Made by a program: the position numbers and the translations under genes. The notes beneath the pieces were generated by a model. It was not told where the DNA came from. It was given only the letters and a program-made list of their open reading frames with translations, and made no database searches. Of a stretch of DNA of 35,815 bases, positions 15,077 to 24,215 are shown piece by piece. This stretch comes from Clostridium sp. (GTDB lineage: Bacteria; Bacillota; Clostridia; Acetivibrionales; Acetivibrionaceae), in NCBI GenBank assembly GCA_012517995.1, contig JAAYTS010000168.1:1-35815 (forward strand), written 5' to 3'. Position 1 is the stretch's first letter, and each line of letters opens with the position of its first letter.

Positions 15077-16198
15077 TTAAATCACAGTATTCTTACTTAT
15101 AATTACTGGAAAAGTGTCAGTTCCTTGAAGGTTAATTCCTTTTGTTATTCTGACGTTTTTATCCACAATTAAGTGTTTTATGTTTACCCCTTCTTCTATT
15201 ATAGAACCCTGCATTATTATGCTGTTTTTAATCACCGAATCCCTTTTAACTGTAACCCCTCTAAAGAGTACAGAATCTATTACAGTTCCCTCAACAATAC
15301 ATCCATCTGCAATTATAGAATTTTTCACTTCTGCTTCTTCATTGTACTTTGCTGGAGGTTCATCTTTAACTTTTGTATAGACACGTCCATATTCAGTAAA
15401 AAGCTGACGTCTAATTTCAGGGTCTAACATCTCCATATTAATTCTATAATATGCATTAATTGTACTTATATTTCTCCAATATCCATCAAATCTATAACCA
15501 TAAATATTAAGTACATTCAGTTTTTTAATAAGAACATCCTTTACAAAATCATATTTTCCATGTGCTGCACATTCTTGCAGTAGAGAAATTAATAGTTCTC
15601 TTTTTAGAATATATATTCCCATTGAACAAATAGCTGTTGGAGGGTTTTTGTGTTTTTCACGAAAATCCGTTATTTTTCCGGTTTCATCTACATCTAAATT
15701 TCCCATATGCTGCAATTCCTCATAGGGGAAGTCACGCATATCTCTGTAAGCAATTGTTATATCTGCATTTTTCTCAATATGATAATTAAGCATGTCATCA
15801 AAGAGCATTTTATAAACACAATTACCTTGTGCAACAACTACATATTCTTCAAAACTTCTCTCTAAAAAAGTAATATTATGAACCATAGCATCAGCACTAC
15901 CCTGATACCATCCAGAGTTTTCTCCTGAGAGAAATGGGGGAAAAACAAACAGTCCTTCATTTCTCCTGTCTAAATCCCATTCTTTCCCAGAGCCTAAGTG
16001 ATCCATTAGAGAGCGAAAGCTATACTGAGTAAGTACTCCAATATTAGTTATTCCCGAATTAACCATATTTGATAAAACAAAATCTATCATTCTATACTTT
16101 CCACCTACTGGAACAGCTGTACTTGAACGGTGCTCAGCCAACTCTTTTAATCTGTCATTTTTGCCTCCAGTAAGGATTATTCCCATTGTACTTTTCAT
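15077..16198 (-). CDS. glgD: GlgD, second (likely regulatory) ADP-glucose pyrophosphorylase subunit
   Basis: 373 residues of the GlgC family: N-terminal nucleotidyltransferase domain and C-terminal left-handed beta-helix ([24 protein letters not shown]). The catalytic signatures have drifted compared with the adjacent glg[11 protein letters not shown] in place of [10 protein letters not shown], and AQGNCVYKM in place of SGDHIYKM, losing the metal-binding Asp. This is typical of GlgD, which in Firmicutes has little activity alone and boosts GlgC in a heterotetramer. Its ATG overlaps the glgC stop by 4 bp, with GGGAGG inside glgC, so the two subunits are translationally coupled. Pathway: ADP-glucose for glycogen. 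Confidence 0.95.
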   Translation of the reverse strand: MKSTMGIILTGGKNDRLKELAEHRSSTAVPVGGKYRMIDFVLSNMVNSGITNIGVLTQYSFRSLMDHLGSGKEWDLDRRNEGLFVFPPFLSGENSGWYQGSADAMVHNITFLERSFEEYVVVAQGNCVYKMLFDDMLNYHIEKNADITIAYRDMRDFPYEELQHMGNLDVDETGKITDFREKHKNPPTAICSMGIYILKRELLISLLQECAAHGKYDFVKDVLIKKLNVLNIYGYRFDGYWRNISTINAYYRINMEMLDPEIRRQLFTEYGRVYTKVKDEPPAKYNEEAEVKNSIIADGCIVEGTVIDSVLFRGVTVKRDSVIKNSIIMQGSIIEEGVNIKHLIVDKNVRITKGINLQGTDTFPVIISKNTVI

Positions 16199-17475
16199 TC
16201 ACACTCTCCTCCCTTTAATACACTTTCTCCAGACTCAATATTTAAAGAACAGTAGTCATTAGCATTAATATGAGAATCTATAACTACATTTTTCCCTAGT
16301 CTGCAGTTATCCGGTACCTCTGCCTCTTCTCCCACAACTGTTATGCCAGAATAGTACAGGGTTGGCTTTACTTTATTTTCTATGTTTTCACCTATTCCCA
16401 TAACTACATTGCTGCCAACCTTTACATTTTCACCTATTATACTCTGTTTTATAACAGTGTTTTTTCCTATGGTGCTGTCCATCATGATAATTGAGTCTTC
16501 AATTTCAGAATCTTCATCTATATAAACTCCAGGGAAAATCACAGAGTTTTTAACTTTTCCATAAATCATACAGCCTTCTGCTACAATAGATTTTTTTACA
16601 CTTCCATTAGGTCCGATATAGTGAGCTGGTTTCACATGATTAAGAGTGTATATCTTCCAAGCAGGATCAAAAAGATTAAAATCCGGAACCCTGCTGATAA
16701 GATCCATGTTAGACTCCCAATAAGCCTGTATAGTACCCACATCTCTCCAATACCCGTTAAATTTATATGCCCACATACTTCTATTCTCATTAAGCATCAT
16801 AGGAATTATATTTTTTCCAAAATCGTGACTTGAGTTAGGATTTTCATCATCACGGATAAGATATTCTCTCAAAACTTCCCATGTAAATATGTAAACTCCC
16901 ATTGAGGCAAGATTGCTTTTGGGGTTTTCCGGTTTTTCTTGAAATTCATATATTTTTCCATTTTCATGGGTATTCATTATACCATATCTACTTGCTTCTT
17001 CCCACGGAACATTTATTACAGAAATTGTGGCATCTGCATTGTTTTCTTTATGAAAATCAAGCATTTTTGAATAATTCATTTTATAAATATGGTCACCTGA
17101 TAAAATCACTACATATTTAGGTGAATGCTTATCTACATAATGAATATTCTGAAAAACAGCATTTGCAGTACCTTTATACCACTCTCCTATTTCTGCCTTA
17201 AGATAAGGTGATAATATGGTAACTCCTCCATTTATCCTATCCATATCCCAAGGCTTTCCAATGCCAATGTGGGCATTGAGTTCAAGGGGTTGGTACTGTG
17301 TCAATACTCCTACAGTGTCAATATCAGAATTGACACAGTTGCTCAAAGAAAAATCAATTATTCTGTATTTTGCTCCGTACAAAACAGCTGGCTTTGCTAT
17401 GTTTTTTGTTAGTACACCTAATCTGCTTCCCTGTCCACCCGCTAGCAGTAACGCAATTATCTCCTTATTTTGCAT
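16195..17475 (-). CDS. glgC: Glucose-1-phosphate adenylyltransferase, catalytic subunit
   Basis: Makes ADP-glucose from ATP and glucose-1-phosphate, the first committed step of glycogen synthesis. 426 residues with intact signatures: [22 protein letters not shown] at 12-33, [14 protein letters not shown] with the metal-binding Asp, the glucose-1-P binding region FQEKPENP, and a C-terminal beta-helix of hexapeptide repeats ([16 protein letters not shown]). ATG is preceded by a run of six G (GGGGGGATTCA). glgD follows in the same operon. No glgA, glgB or glgP is in the window, so the pathway genes are split. No convincing promoter pair could be read in the 296 bp upstream. Confidence 0.96.
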   Translation of the reverse strand: MQNKEIIALLLAGGQGSRLGVLTKNIAKPAVLYGAKYRIIDFSLSNCVNSDIDTVGVLTQYQPLELNAHIGIGKPWDMDRINGGVTILSPYLKAEIGEWYKGTANAVFQNIHYVDKHSPKYVVILSGDHIYKMNYSKMLDFHKENNADATISVINVPWEEASRYGIMNTHENGKIYEFQEKPENPKSNLASMGVYIFTWEVLREYLIRDDENPNSSHDFGKNIIPMMLNENRSMWAYKFNGYWRDVGTIQAYWESNMDLISRVPDFNLFDPAWKIYTLNHVKPAHYIGPNGSVKKSIVAEGCMIYGKVKNSVIFPGVYIDEDSEIEDSIIMMDSTIGKNTVIKQSIIGENVKVGSNVVMGIGENIENKVKPTLYYSGITVVGEEAEVPDNCRLGKNVVIDSHINANDYCSLNIESGESVLKGGECE

Positions 17476-17625
17476 TGAATCCCCCCAACTTGTTTAAGTA
17501 TAATTATTGTATTCTATATAGAAGTGTTTAATCCTTTAAAATTTCTTATAAATATTAATTTATATAATTAAAAAAAAATTTAGTACTAAAAAAATCAAAT
17601 AAATATGTTAAATATTCATAATTAA

Positions 17626-17634
17626 TGTTATAAT
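17626..17634 (+). promoter_or_regulatory. Possible extended -10 promoter for the PilZ gene
   Basis: TGTTATAAT fits an extended -10 (TGnTATAAT) without a good -35. It would give a leader of about 130 nt in which I see no known riboswitch core. The surrounding 17476-17771 interval (296 bp, divergent between glgC and the PilZ gene) is otherwise AT-rich and featureless. Confidence 0.35.
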
Positions 17635-17771
17635 AAAAGTATATTAACTTCCTTTTAACAGGTAACAGATTTAATTAAAATTTTTATCAAATTAATGGCT
17701 ATATTTTTTAGTTTCACCTAAAGTACAAATAAATACATCTATTAACTTCTAAAATATTGGAGTGATAAAAT

Positions 17772-18386
17772 ATGGAATTAAAAGCTGGAGTTCTTGTATC
17801 TATTAGGCATTTCTCTGGAACAAAATTATTTAAAAGTCTAGTTCTTGAATCAAATGGTGATATTGTTTGGGTCAAGCTTGTTGAAGATATCGCACTTTTA
17901 AACTGCTCCATAGGAGACCCTATAGTTCTTGGCCATGAGATGAAAGATGAAATTTACATATCTAGCTGTACACTTTTAGATATGGATAAGCCTAGAAATG
18001 CATTAAAGGTTAAAATTGATAACCTTGAGGCAACTACAAACAAAAGACTATTCGTAAGGTTTCCAGTTTCTATTTACGCAGAAGCAACAATTGGACAATC
18101 TAAAACAAAAAATCTCGCCATGGTAAAAAATATCAGCTTTAACGGTATGATGGTTCATTCAAAGCATGACTTCCCATTATATCAAGAATTAAAATTTGAT
18201 TTGCACGTTGGCATTACCATCCAATTAAAAGCTGTTATCATTAGAAAAACCAAAGACACTCATAACTACGAATATGGTTTAAAAATAGTCTATACTGATG
18301 TTCACACTCCTAATTTGTTGAAAAGATATCTTTTATTATTAAAAAAAGAACAAGAAGAATTCATAAAAAAATTTAAAGAAAGTTAA
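17772..18386 (+). CDS. PilZ-domain c-di-GMP receptor protein (YcgR-like layout)
   Basis: 204 residues in two domains. Residues 1-90 form an N-terminal beta-rich domain like the YpfA/YcgR N-domain (LKAGVLVSIRHFSG). Residues 93-195 are a PilZ domain with both ligand motifs intact: RLFVR (RxxxR) and NISFNG ([D/N]xSxxG). PilZ domains bind cyclic di-GMP and pass the signal to motility, adhesion or polysaccharide machinery. The start ATG has GGAGTGA. It is monocistronic, divergent from glgC and ends in a strong shared terminator. No diguanylate cyclase, phosphodiesterase or flagellar gene is in the window; the nearest possible target system by location is the Tad pilus or glycogen synthesis, which is only inference. 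Confidence 0.88.
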   Translation: MELKAGVLVSIRHFSGTKLFKSLVLESNGDIVWVKLVEDIALLNCSIGDPIVLGHEMKDEIYISSCTLLDMDKPRNALKVKIDNLEATTNKRLFVRFPVSIYAEATIGQSKTKNLAMVKNISFNGMMVHSKHDFPLYQELKFDLHVGITIQLKAVIIRKTKDTHNYEYGLKIVYTDVHTPNLLKRYLLLLKKEQEEFIKKFKES

Positions 18387-18432
18387 AAAAAACCTTCAGG
18401 TGGAATGAAGGTTCTACCTGAAGGTTTTTTTT
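18385..18432. terminator. Bidirectional terminator between the PilZ gene and ribH
   Basis: ACCTTCAGGT and ACCTGAAGGT form a perfect 10-bp stem flanked by an A-run on the left and eight T on the right, so it can stop both the + strand PilZ transcript and the - strand rib operon. Confidence 0.93.
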
Positions 18433-18438
18433 AAAAAA

Positions 18439-18903
18439 CTATATAAGTTTCATTAAATTTACCATCTCAATAGCTGTTACTGCTGCTTCATAGCCTTTAT
18501 TTCCAGCTTTAGTACCAGCTCTTTCTATTGCCTGTTCAATTGTATCTGTTGTCAGCACTCCAAAAACTACAGGCATACCCTCGTCTAGAGATACTTTTGC
18601 AATACCCTTCGACATTTCATTTGAAACATAATCAAAATGAGGTGTACTTCCTCTTATCACTGCTCCTACACAAATTATTGCATGGTATTTTTGGGATTTT
18701 GCCATTTTTTGCGCCATCAATGGAATTTCAAAAGCCCCTGGCACCCAAAAAACTTCAATATCCGACTCCTCTGCTCCATGTCTTACAAGACCATCTATAA
18801 CTCCGTCTAAAAGTTTGCCACTTATAAATTCATTAAAACGTCCAACCACCACTCCAAATTTTAAACCTGTTGCTATTAACTTACCCTGATTCATCTTAAC
18901 CAT
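18439..18903 (-). CDS. ribH: 6,7-dimethyl-8-ribityllumazine synthase
   Basis: Condenses 5-amino-6-ribitylaminouracil with 3,4-dihydroxy-2-butanone-4-phosphate, the penultimate riboflavin step; usually a 60-mer or pentamer. 154 residues, normal length, with the family signatures [45 protein letters not shown] (catalytic His) and [23 protein letters not shown]. Its ribosome-binding site GGAGG overlaps the end of ribBA and the ATG lies just past that stop. Last gene of the rib operon, ending at the shared terminator. Confidence 0.97.
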   Translation of the reverse strand: MVKMNQGKLIATGLKFGVVVGRFNEFISGKLLDGVIDGLVRHGAEESDIEVFWVPGAFEIPLMAQKMAKSQKYHAIICVGAVIRGSTPHFDYVSNEMSKGIAKVSLDEGMPVVFGVLTTDTIEQAIERAGTKAGNKGYEAAVTAIEMVNLMKLI

Positions 18904-18904
18904 T

Positions 18905-20134
18905 TTAATTGTCCTCCTTATTCTCTTCTAAATTTAAATTTGACAGCATATGTCCCATTTTTTCTTTTTTTGTTTTCAAATAAAATTCGTTAACTCTATT
19001 TTCTTTTATTTCAATAGGAACTCTTTCAACCAATTCTAAACCATGTCCTTTAAGCCCTACCAGCTTTTTAGGGTTATTTGTAAGAAGTTTTATTTTCTTT
19101 AAACCAAGGTCTTTTAGTATTTGAGCTCCAATTCCATACTCTCTCAAATCCGCGGGAAAACCCAATAATATATTAGCCTCAACAGTATCTTTTCCCTCGT
19201 CTTGAAGTTCATATGCCTTTACCTTGTTAACAAGTCCTATTCCTCTGCCTTCCTGACGCATGTACAAAAGAACGCCTCTTCCCTCATCATTTATTTTCTT
19301 TAAAGCAGCTTCTAACTGCTCACCACAGTCACATCTTAGTGAATGAAAGGCATCTCCCGTCAAACATTCTGAATGAACTCTAACTAATACTGGCTCATCT
19401 GTGTTGGAAACATCACCTTTTACCAATGCCACATGGTGTTCCCCATTAATAGCATTTTCATATGCAACAATTTTATATTCTCCATATTTTGTAGGCATTT
19501 TTGCCTCTGCTGCCCTTTTAATAAGTTTTTCAGTGTCTCGTCTGTAGCTTATGATATCAGCAATTGTAATAATTTTGAGATTGTGCTTTTTAACATACTC
19601 CATTAATTGTGGAGTTCTAGCCATTGTGCCATCTTCATTCATTATTTCACATATTACTCCTGCAGGATAAAGGCCTGCCATCTGTGCCAAATCTACAGCT
19701 GCTTCTGTATGCCCTGCTCTTTTTAAAACCCCACCTTCCACTGCAACTAAAGGAAAAACATGTCCAGGTCTTAAAAAATCCTCAGATTTTGCTTTCCTGT
19801 TGGCAAGTTCTTTTATTGTTTTAGCCCTTTCAAAAGCTGAAATACCTGTGGTGGTATCCTTGTGGTCCACAGTAACGGTAAAAGCAGTTTTCATATGTTC
19901 TTTATTTTTCTCAACCATGAGGTCAAGTTTTAACTCCTCTGCCCTGGATTTTGTCAAAGGTGCACAAATCATTCCCCTGCCATAAGTGGCCATAAAATTA
20001 ATACTCTCAGGGGTGGTCTTTTCTGCCGCCATCACTAAGTCCCCTTCATTTTCCCTATCCTCATCATCAATTACAACTACCATCTTTCCCTGTCTTATAT
20101 CTTCTATGGCCTCTTCTATTTTATTAAAATTCAT
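18905..20134 (-). CDS. ribBA: Bifunctional DHBP synthase / GTP cyclohydrolase II
   Basis: 409 residues with both domains. N-terminal RibB (about 1-200): [16 protein letters not shown] acid-rich active-site loop, [10 protein letters not shown], and [25 protein letters not shown]-terminal RibA (about 205-400): [20 protein letters not shown], which supplies the three zinc cysteines, and [10 protein letters not shown], then [10 protein letters not shown]. It feeds both branches: 3,4-dihydroxy-2-butanone-4-phosphate from ribulose-5-P and the pyrimidine precursor from GTP. ATG follows GGGAGGATTTAAT. Third gene of the riboswitch-controlled operon. Confidence 0.97.
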   Translation of the reverse strand: MNFNKIEEAIEDIRQGKMVVVIDDEDRENEGDLVMAAEKTTPESINFMATYGRGMICAPLTKSRAEELKLDLMVEKNKEHMKTAFTVTVDHKDTTTGISAFERAKTIKELANRKAKSEDFLRPGHVFPLVAVEGGVLKRAGHTEAAVDLAQMAGLYPAGVICEIMNEDGTMARTPQLMEYVKKHNLKIITIADIISYRRDTEKLIKRAAEAKMPTKYGEYKIVAYENAINGEHHVALVKGDVSNTDEPVLVRVHSECLTGDAFHSLRCDCGEQLEAALKKINDEGRGVLLYMRQEGRGIGLVNKVKAYELQDEGKDTVEANILLGFPADLREYGIGAQILKDLGLKKIKLLTNNPKKLVGLKGHGLELVERVPIEIKENRVNEFYLKTKKEKMGHMLSNLNLEENKEDN

Positions 20135-20183
20135 ATTAAATCCTCCCTTCTACTGCACTAAATTACTAAAACCACATCCTTTT

Positions 20184-20837
20184 TTAAGCAAATCCGTATT
20201 CCTTTAAAAAATTTAAATCCATTTTTTTTGTCGTGTCATTCTTATACGCATCTTTATTTAACAATTTTTCAACATATTTCCCCATTATATCGCATTCAAT
20301 ATTTATTACATCTCCATATTTTTTATTTTTAAGGTTAGTCATCTCTGCTGTAAGGGGTATTAATGAAACTTTAAAACTTTTATCCCCTATGTCTGCAATT
20401 GTAAGGCTGGTTCCATCTAATGCCACCGAACCTTTTTGAACTATGTATTTTAATATATCTGAACTTGCAGTAATCTCAAGCCAAATTGCATTGTCCTCTT
20501 CTAACCTGTCAAAAACTTTTCCAGTACCGTCAATATGTCCTGTTACAATATGCCCACCTAAACGGTCTCCTAATCTTAAAGCCCTTTCAAGATTTACTTT
20601 TTCTCCCACTCTTAAACTTCCCAAATTCGTCTTTCTCATGGTCTCTGGCATAACATCAGCAGTAAAGCTGTTAGATGTAAACTTTGTAACAGTTAAGCAT
20701 ATCCCATTTACAGCTATACTGTCCCCAACCTTTACATCCTGTATAACCTTTTGGCACTGAACAGTCAGTTTAATTGATTGACTTGACGGAATTATTTCCT
20801 TTAGTGTTCCAATTTCTTCCACAATACCAGTAAACAT
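20184..20837 (-). CDS. ribE: Riboflavin synthase, alpha chain
   Basis: Dismutates two lumazine molecules to riboflavin plus the RibH substrate. 217 residues from ATG 20837 (MFTGIVEEIG, the universal N-terminus of this enzyme). The track start GTG at 20846 lies inside the AGGTGA ribosome-binding site, so it was rejected. Two homologous lumazine-binding barrels are visible, with GDSIAVNGICLTV in the first and KGSVALDGTSLTI in the second, plus GGHIVTGHIDGTG. In many genomes this gene is called ribE or ribC. Second gene in the operon; the 20-bp gap to ribD suggests co-transcription. Confidence 0.96.
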   Translation of the reverse strand: MFTGIVEEIGTLKEIIPSSQSIKLTVQCQKVIQDVKVGDSIAVNGICLTVTKFTSNSFTADVMPETMRKTNLGSLRVGEKVNLERALRLGDRLGGHIVTGHIDGTGKVFDRLEEDNAIWLEITASSDILKYIVQKGSVALDGTSLTIADIGDKSFKVSLIPLTAEMTNLKNKKYGDVINIECDIMGKYVEKLLNKDAYKNDTTKKMDLNFLKEYGFA

Positions 20838-20858
20838 ATTCTTCACCTGTTTCTTTTT

Positions 20859-21953
20859 TTATTTCTCAAGGTATCCTTCAATTAGTATATCACTACCATA
20901 TCTTTTTATTGAAAGATTTTTTACTTCCAATGCATCTTCCATTTTATCTATTCCACATCCTTCAACAGGAGTAACAGCATTTTTGCCCCCCACTATCTTT
21001 GGCGCTACAAAAAACATAACTTTATCTACTATTTTTGAAGAAATAGCATAGCTGTTAAGGGTTCCCCCTCCTTCTAGTAATATGCTGTCTATATTAATTT
21101 TATATAGTTCATCCATTAATAATTCTAAATCCACATGTTCCCCTTCTGTTTTTATTATCTTTACACCTTTTTCTATTAATCTTTCCTCTTTGTCTTTATC
21201 AATGGAATAAGTGGTGGCAAGAATAACAGGTGCTTTTGAATGAGAATTAAATACATTGCTGTCCTCTGGCACAATCCCCCTGCCGTCTACAATGATTCTT
21301 ACAGGGTCTTTCCCCGCCTTCTCCTCAAGCCTTGTAGTCAAAAATGGATTGTCTTTTATTACTGTATTTGAACCCACCATTATAGCCGACACCCTGTCTC
21401 TTATAATATGCACATATCGCCTTGCTTCAGTCCCTGTAATCCACTTAGAACTTCCTGTAAAAGTTGCAATTTTCCCGTCTAAAGTCATGGCAGTTTTCAT
21501 AATTACAAAAGGCCTTTTATTTACCACATAATTTATAAATATTTCATTTAAAGCCCTTGCCTCTTTTTCCATTACCCCTACTTCGACTTCTACCCCTGCT
21601 TCTTTTAAAATATTTACTCCCCTGCCTGATACCTTAGGATTAGGGTCTATCATTGCTATAACAACTTTTTTTATTCCAGCCTCTATAATTGCCTTCACGC
21701 AGGGCGGGGTTCTTCCGTAATGGGAGCAAGGCTCTAAATTTACATACATTGTACTTCCGGCAACAGAAGAGGTGGCATTTTTAATTGCACAAACTTCCCC
21801 ATGACTTTCTCCTACCACTTCATGAAACCCTTCAGAAATAATTTTGCCGTCTTTTACAATAACAGCCCCTACAAGAGGATTTGGATTTGTTCTTCCCCAT
21901 CCTCCCTTTGCCAACTCTATAGCTCTTTTCATGTAAAATTCATGACTATGCAT
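20859..21953 (-). CDS. ribD: Bifunctional riboflavin deaminase/reductase
   Basis: 364 residues from ATG 21953 (MHSHEFYMKRAIELAKGGWG), which has GGAG with a 7-nt spacer; the 16 extra codons of the track lack this. N-terminal cytidine-deaminase-like domain with zinc site SHGEVCAI ... EPCSHYGRTPPC; the usual His-Ala-Glu is His-Gly-Glu here, keeping the ligand His and catalytic Glu. C-terminal reductase (from about 150): MTLDGKIATFTGSSKWITG, DRVSAIMVGSNTV, and SILLEGGGTLN. It performs the second and third steps of the GTP branch. First gene after the FMN riboswitch. Confidence 0.96.
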   Translation of the reverse strand: MHSHEFYMKRAIELAKGGWGRTNPNPLVGAVIVKDGKIISEGFHEVVGESHGEVCAIKNATSSVAGSTMYVNLEPCSHYGRTPPCVKAIIEAGIKKVVIAMIDPNPKVSGRGVNILKEAGVEVEVGVMEKEARALNEIFINYVVNKRPFVIMKTAMTLDGKIATFTGSSKWITGTEARRYVHIIRDRVSAIMVGSNTVIKDNPFLTTRLEEKAGKDPVRIIVDGRGIVPEDSNVFNSHSKAPVILATTYSIDKDKEERLIEKGVKIIKTEGEHVDLELLMDELYKINIDSILLEGGGTLNSYAISSKIVDKVMFFVAPKIVGGKNAVTPVEGCGIDKMEDALEVKNLSIKRYGSDILIEGYLEK

Positions 21954-22023
21954 AAAAAAACTCCATTCTATCAATTTAAACTTGTCAAAAATTTCAAACA
22001 ATATACACTTAGTGAAAATTTTA

Positions 22024-22056
22024 AATAAAAAACTCCCCTAAAAATTTACAGGGAGT
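22024..22056 (-). terminator. Riboswitch expression-platform terminator
   Basis: ACTCCC pairs with GGGAGT across an AT-rich loop, followed on the - strand by TTTTTTATT. It lies between the FMN aptamer and ribD, the expected attenuation position. Confidence 0.85.
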
Positions 22057-22080
22057 ATTTATACCAGCATAAGAGTTAAT

Positions 22081-22224
22081 TATCTTCTACCATCCAGACT
22101 TTCACGTACAAAGACGTTTAACTGTCGGCTCTGGACTTTGACCAGATCTGCCACTTAAGGCTCGTGGGCTTGCAGAAGCTCTCTGCCTACCACCGGTAAG
22201 GAATTTCACCTATCCCTGAAGATA
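22081..22224 (-). promoter_or_regulatory. FMN riboswitch (RFN element) upstream of ribD
   Basis: On the - strand the conserved RFN core is plain: GGGATAGGTGAAATTCC, then ACCGGTGGTAGGCAG, GCCCACGAGCC, GGCAGATCTGGT and CCGACAG ... GTCTGGATGGTAGAAGATA. The closing P1 stem is TATCTTC/GAAGATA. A terminator follows in the leader, so FMN binding is expected to cause premature termination of the rib operon. Confidence 0.97.
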
Positions 22225-22242
22225 TATATTAATTTTTAATAA

Positions 22243-22271
22243 AATATACCATAGTAATACCTTTTAGTCAA
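22243..22271 (-). promoter_or_regulatory. Sigma-A promoter of the rib operon
   Basis: TTGACT, 17-bp spacer, TATATT on the - strand, ending about 20 bp before the aptamer. Confidence 0.7.
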
Positions 22272-22311
22272 GAAATTTTCTACAAATTATAATGTGATTT
22301 TAATTGTAGTT

Positions 22312-22377
22312 AGATGCATTCTAATTGTTTATTAATATGTTTTAATTGTATATAAATGTACTTGACAGAATGCATCT
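22312..22377. repeat. Perfect 11-bp inverted repeat flanking and overlapping the metF promoter
   Basis: AGATGCATTCT (22312-22322) and AGAATGCATCT (22367-22377) are exact reverse complements, 44 bp apart. The second arm starts on the last base of the -35 and fills the promoter spacer. The left arm is upstream of the transcription start, so this is a DNA element (operator candidate), not an mRNA hairpin. A direct repeat TTTTAATTGTA at 22298 and 22340 lies between and beside them, 42 bp apart. Confidence 0.85.
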
Positions 22378-22389
22378 TTGTGATATAAT
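22362..22389 (+). promoter_or_regulatory. Consensus sigma-A promoter of metF
   Basis: TTGACA, 16-bp spacer, TATAAT: both hexamers perfect. The predicted start leaves a leader of about 40 nt, too short for an S-box or T-box. Confidence 0.85.
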
Positions 22390-22438
22390 TCTTTATAGTA
22401 AATATTTCTATTATATATAAAAAAAGAGGAGATTAGAA

Positions 22439-23311
22439 ATGAAACTTATTGAATTATTTAAAACCAAAAAACCTGTTATATCCTTTGAAATATTTCCCCC
22501 CAAACTTGATATGCCTATAGAATCCATATATGACAAATTAGAAGATTTTAAAAAGCTAAATCCTGATTATATAAGCGTAACCTATGGGGCAGGAGGCAGT
22601 GCCAAAGACCGTACCATTGAAATTGCATCAAAAATAAAAAAAGACTACCATATAGAAAGCATGGCACATTTTACATGTGTGGGTCATTCTAAAGAAGAAA
22701 TAGATTCTTTGATAGATTCTTTAGAAAATCAGGGACTAGAAAATGTTTTAGCCTTGAGGGGAGACCCACCCAGAGACCAACCTGATTTTGATTTTAGTAA
22801 AAATGTGTACCAATACGCAAGCCAACTTATAGAACATATTAAAAAAAGAAGTAATCTATGTATAGCTGCTGCTGCTTATGCAGAAGGACATGTAGACAGT
22901 CACCGTATTAAAGATGACCTTATAAATTTAAAAAATAAAGTGGATACTGGAGTTGACTTTCTAGTTACACAACTGTTTTTTGATAACAGAATATTTTATG
23001 ATTTTTTAGACAGGGCTATTTCATTAGGAATTACCTGTCCTGTAACACCTGGTATTATGCCTGTTTTTAGGGCAGACCAAATAAAAAGAATAGCATCCCT
23101 TTGTGGTGCATCAATTCCTGCTGAGCTGGTTATTGTTATGGATAAGTACGGTGACAATCCAGATGACATGCTAAAAGCAGGCATAGAATATGCATGTAAC
23201 CAAATGCAGGATTTAATAGACAACGGAGTGGATGGCATTCATCTTTTAACTATGAACAGAGCCAAATCCACAAGAAAAATTCTTGAAAACCTTAATTTAT
23301 TAAAAAAATAA
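22439..23311 (+). CDS. metF: Methylenetetrahydrofolate reductase (MetF family)
   Basis: Reduces 5,10-methylene-THF to 5-methyl-THF, for methionine synthesis or, in acetogenic relatives, the methyl branch of the Wood-Ljungdahl pathway. 290 residues, normal length, FAD-dependent TIM barrel. The N-terminal VISFEIFPPK holds the catalytic Glu, then YISVTYGAGGSAKDRT, AHFTCVG, VLALRGDPPRD (FAD/folate loop), AAAYAEGH and FLVTQLFFDN, then TPGIMPV. GAGGAG precedes the ATG. No metH, metC or corrinoid gene lies next to it. It is a single-gene transcript with a strong promoter and its own terminator. No MetV-type Cys-rich partner gene is present. Confidence 0.95.
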   Translation: MKLIELFKTKKPVISFEIFPPKLDMPIESIYDKLEDFKKLNPDYISVTYGAGGSAKDRTIEIASKIKKDYHIESMAHFTCVGHSKEEIDSLIDSLENQGLENVLALRGDPPRDQPDFDFSKNVYQYASQLIEHIKKRSNLCIAAAAYAEGHVDSHRIKDDLINLKNKVDTGVDFLVTQLFFDNRIFYDFLDRAISLGITCPVTPGIMPVFRADQIKRIASLCGASIPAELVIVMDKYGDNPDDMLKAGIEYACNQMQDLIDNGVDGIHLLTMNRAKSTRKILENLNLLKK

Positions 23312-23326
23312 ACATACAATAATTTT

Positions 23327-23350
23327 AAACTCCACTTTAAAGTGGAGTTT
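23327..23350. terminator. Terminator of metF, overlapping the spoIVFB 3' end
   Basis: AAACTCCACTTT is followed directly by AAAGTGGAGTTT, a perfect 24-nt palindrome followed by TTTTTG on the + strand. The last codons of spoIVFB on the other strand are encoded within it. Confidence 0.88.
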
Positions 23351-24215
23351 TTGCATAATCTTCAAATAAATCTTTAAAAGAAACATTTGCATTATATTTA
23401 ACTGCATAATCTAAAATTTCTTGTTCTGTAACCACCCTGACAAGGTTCATACTTTCATTTAATATATATATAATATGGAATCTGTCAAAATCCATACTTT
23501 TTATAACATCCCCTAAGCTCTTTGTCTCCAGAACTGCCAGCTCTCTTACAGGATAAATACCTTTCTTTCTAAATCTTGAACCCCTGTATACAATATTTTT
23601 AATATTCATTAATGCTACCTCCATTTTATTATTTTTTAAAGTAAATAAAAAATATATCACTAAAACTAATAAACTGACATTATATCCACTAGAAAAATAT
23701 TGAATCATTCCAAAAAAAGACAGTAGCACTAAAAATATTAGGGATATTTTCCTTATATATTTTGAAGCTTTAAATAAACCCAGTTTTACTTCAAAAATAT
23801 CTTTTAAAAGTCTTCCCCCATCCAAAGGGAATATAGGTAGCAAATTAAATACAGCCAACGAAATGTTAGCATAGATAAAAAAAAGCATATCATTTAAACA
23901 ATATGCTTTTAAAATAAAACATACAGTGAAAAACAGAAGGTTCGCAATGGGACCACTTATATTTATAAAACTGCGCTTTGCTAAAGACAAATTATTGTAC
24001 TTAATAGTGGCATATATTCCTATGGGAGATATTTTAACTGCCTGTAATTTAGCATTCATTAATTTAGCTGCAAAAATATGAGCCAACTCATGAACTATCA
24101 TTGAAAAAAATATAATAAAGTACTCAATGTAATAATCCAAATATATTATTATTGGAACAAAAACAACAAATGTAGGATTTATCTTTATTTTAATAAATTC
24201 TTTTATTTTACACAT
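23337..24215 (-). CDS. spoIVFB: SpoIVFB-like M50 intramembrane metalloprotease
   Basis: 292 residues. Site-2-protease signatures: HELAH (42-46) in a membrane helix, SGPIANLL (87-94) and NLLPIFPLDGG (124-134), whose Asp completes the zinc site. About six hydrophobic segments run to residue 190. The last 70 residues form a CBS-like domain (VRELAVLETKSLGDVIKSMDFDRFHIIYIL), as in SpoIVFB, where it senses ATP. In Bacillus this enzyme in the outer forespore membrane cleaves pro-sigma-K. It overlaps the preceding LytM-like gene by 8 bp, the usual spoIVFA-spoIVFB pair. It could in principle be another M50 protease, but CBS domain plus partner make SpoIVFB the best call. Confidence 0.9.
   Translation of the reverse strand: MCKIKEFIKIKINPTFVVFVPIIIYLDYYIEYFIIFFSMIVHELAHIFAAKLMNAKLQAVKISPIGIYATIKYNNLSLAKRSFINISGPIANLLFFTVCFILKAYCLNDMLFFIYANISLAVFNLLPIFPLDGGRLLKDIFEVKLGLFKASKYIRKISLIFLVLLSFFGMIQYFSSGYNVSLLVLVIYFLFTLKNNKMEVALMNIKNIVYRGSRFRKKGIYPVRELAVLETKSLGDVIKSMDFDRFHIIYILNESMNLVRVVTEQEILDYAVKYNANVSFKDLFEDYAKTPL

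Noticed and set aside
17626-17771. c-di-GMP riboswitch in the PilZ leader
   Set aside because: I looked for the conserved aptamer core because of the PilZ gene; the leader shows no matching motif or stable stems.
22225-22438. S-box (SAM) or T-box leader of metF
   Set aside because: The promoter lies only about 50 bp before the start codon, leaving no room for an aptamer, and no conserved SAM-riboswitch core is visible.
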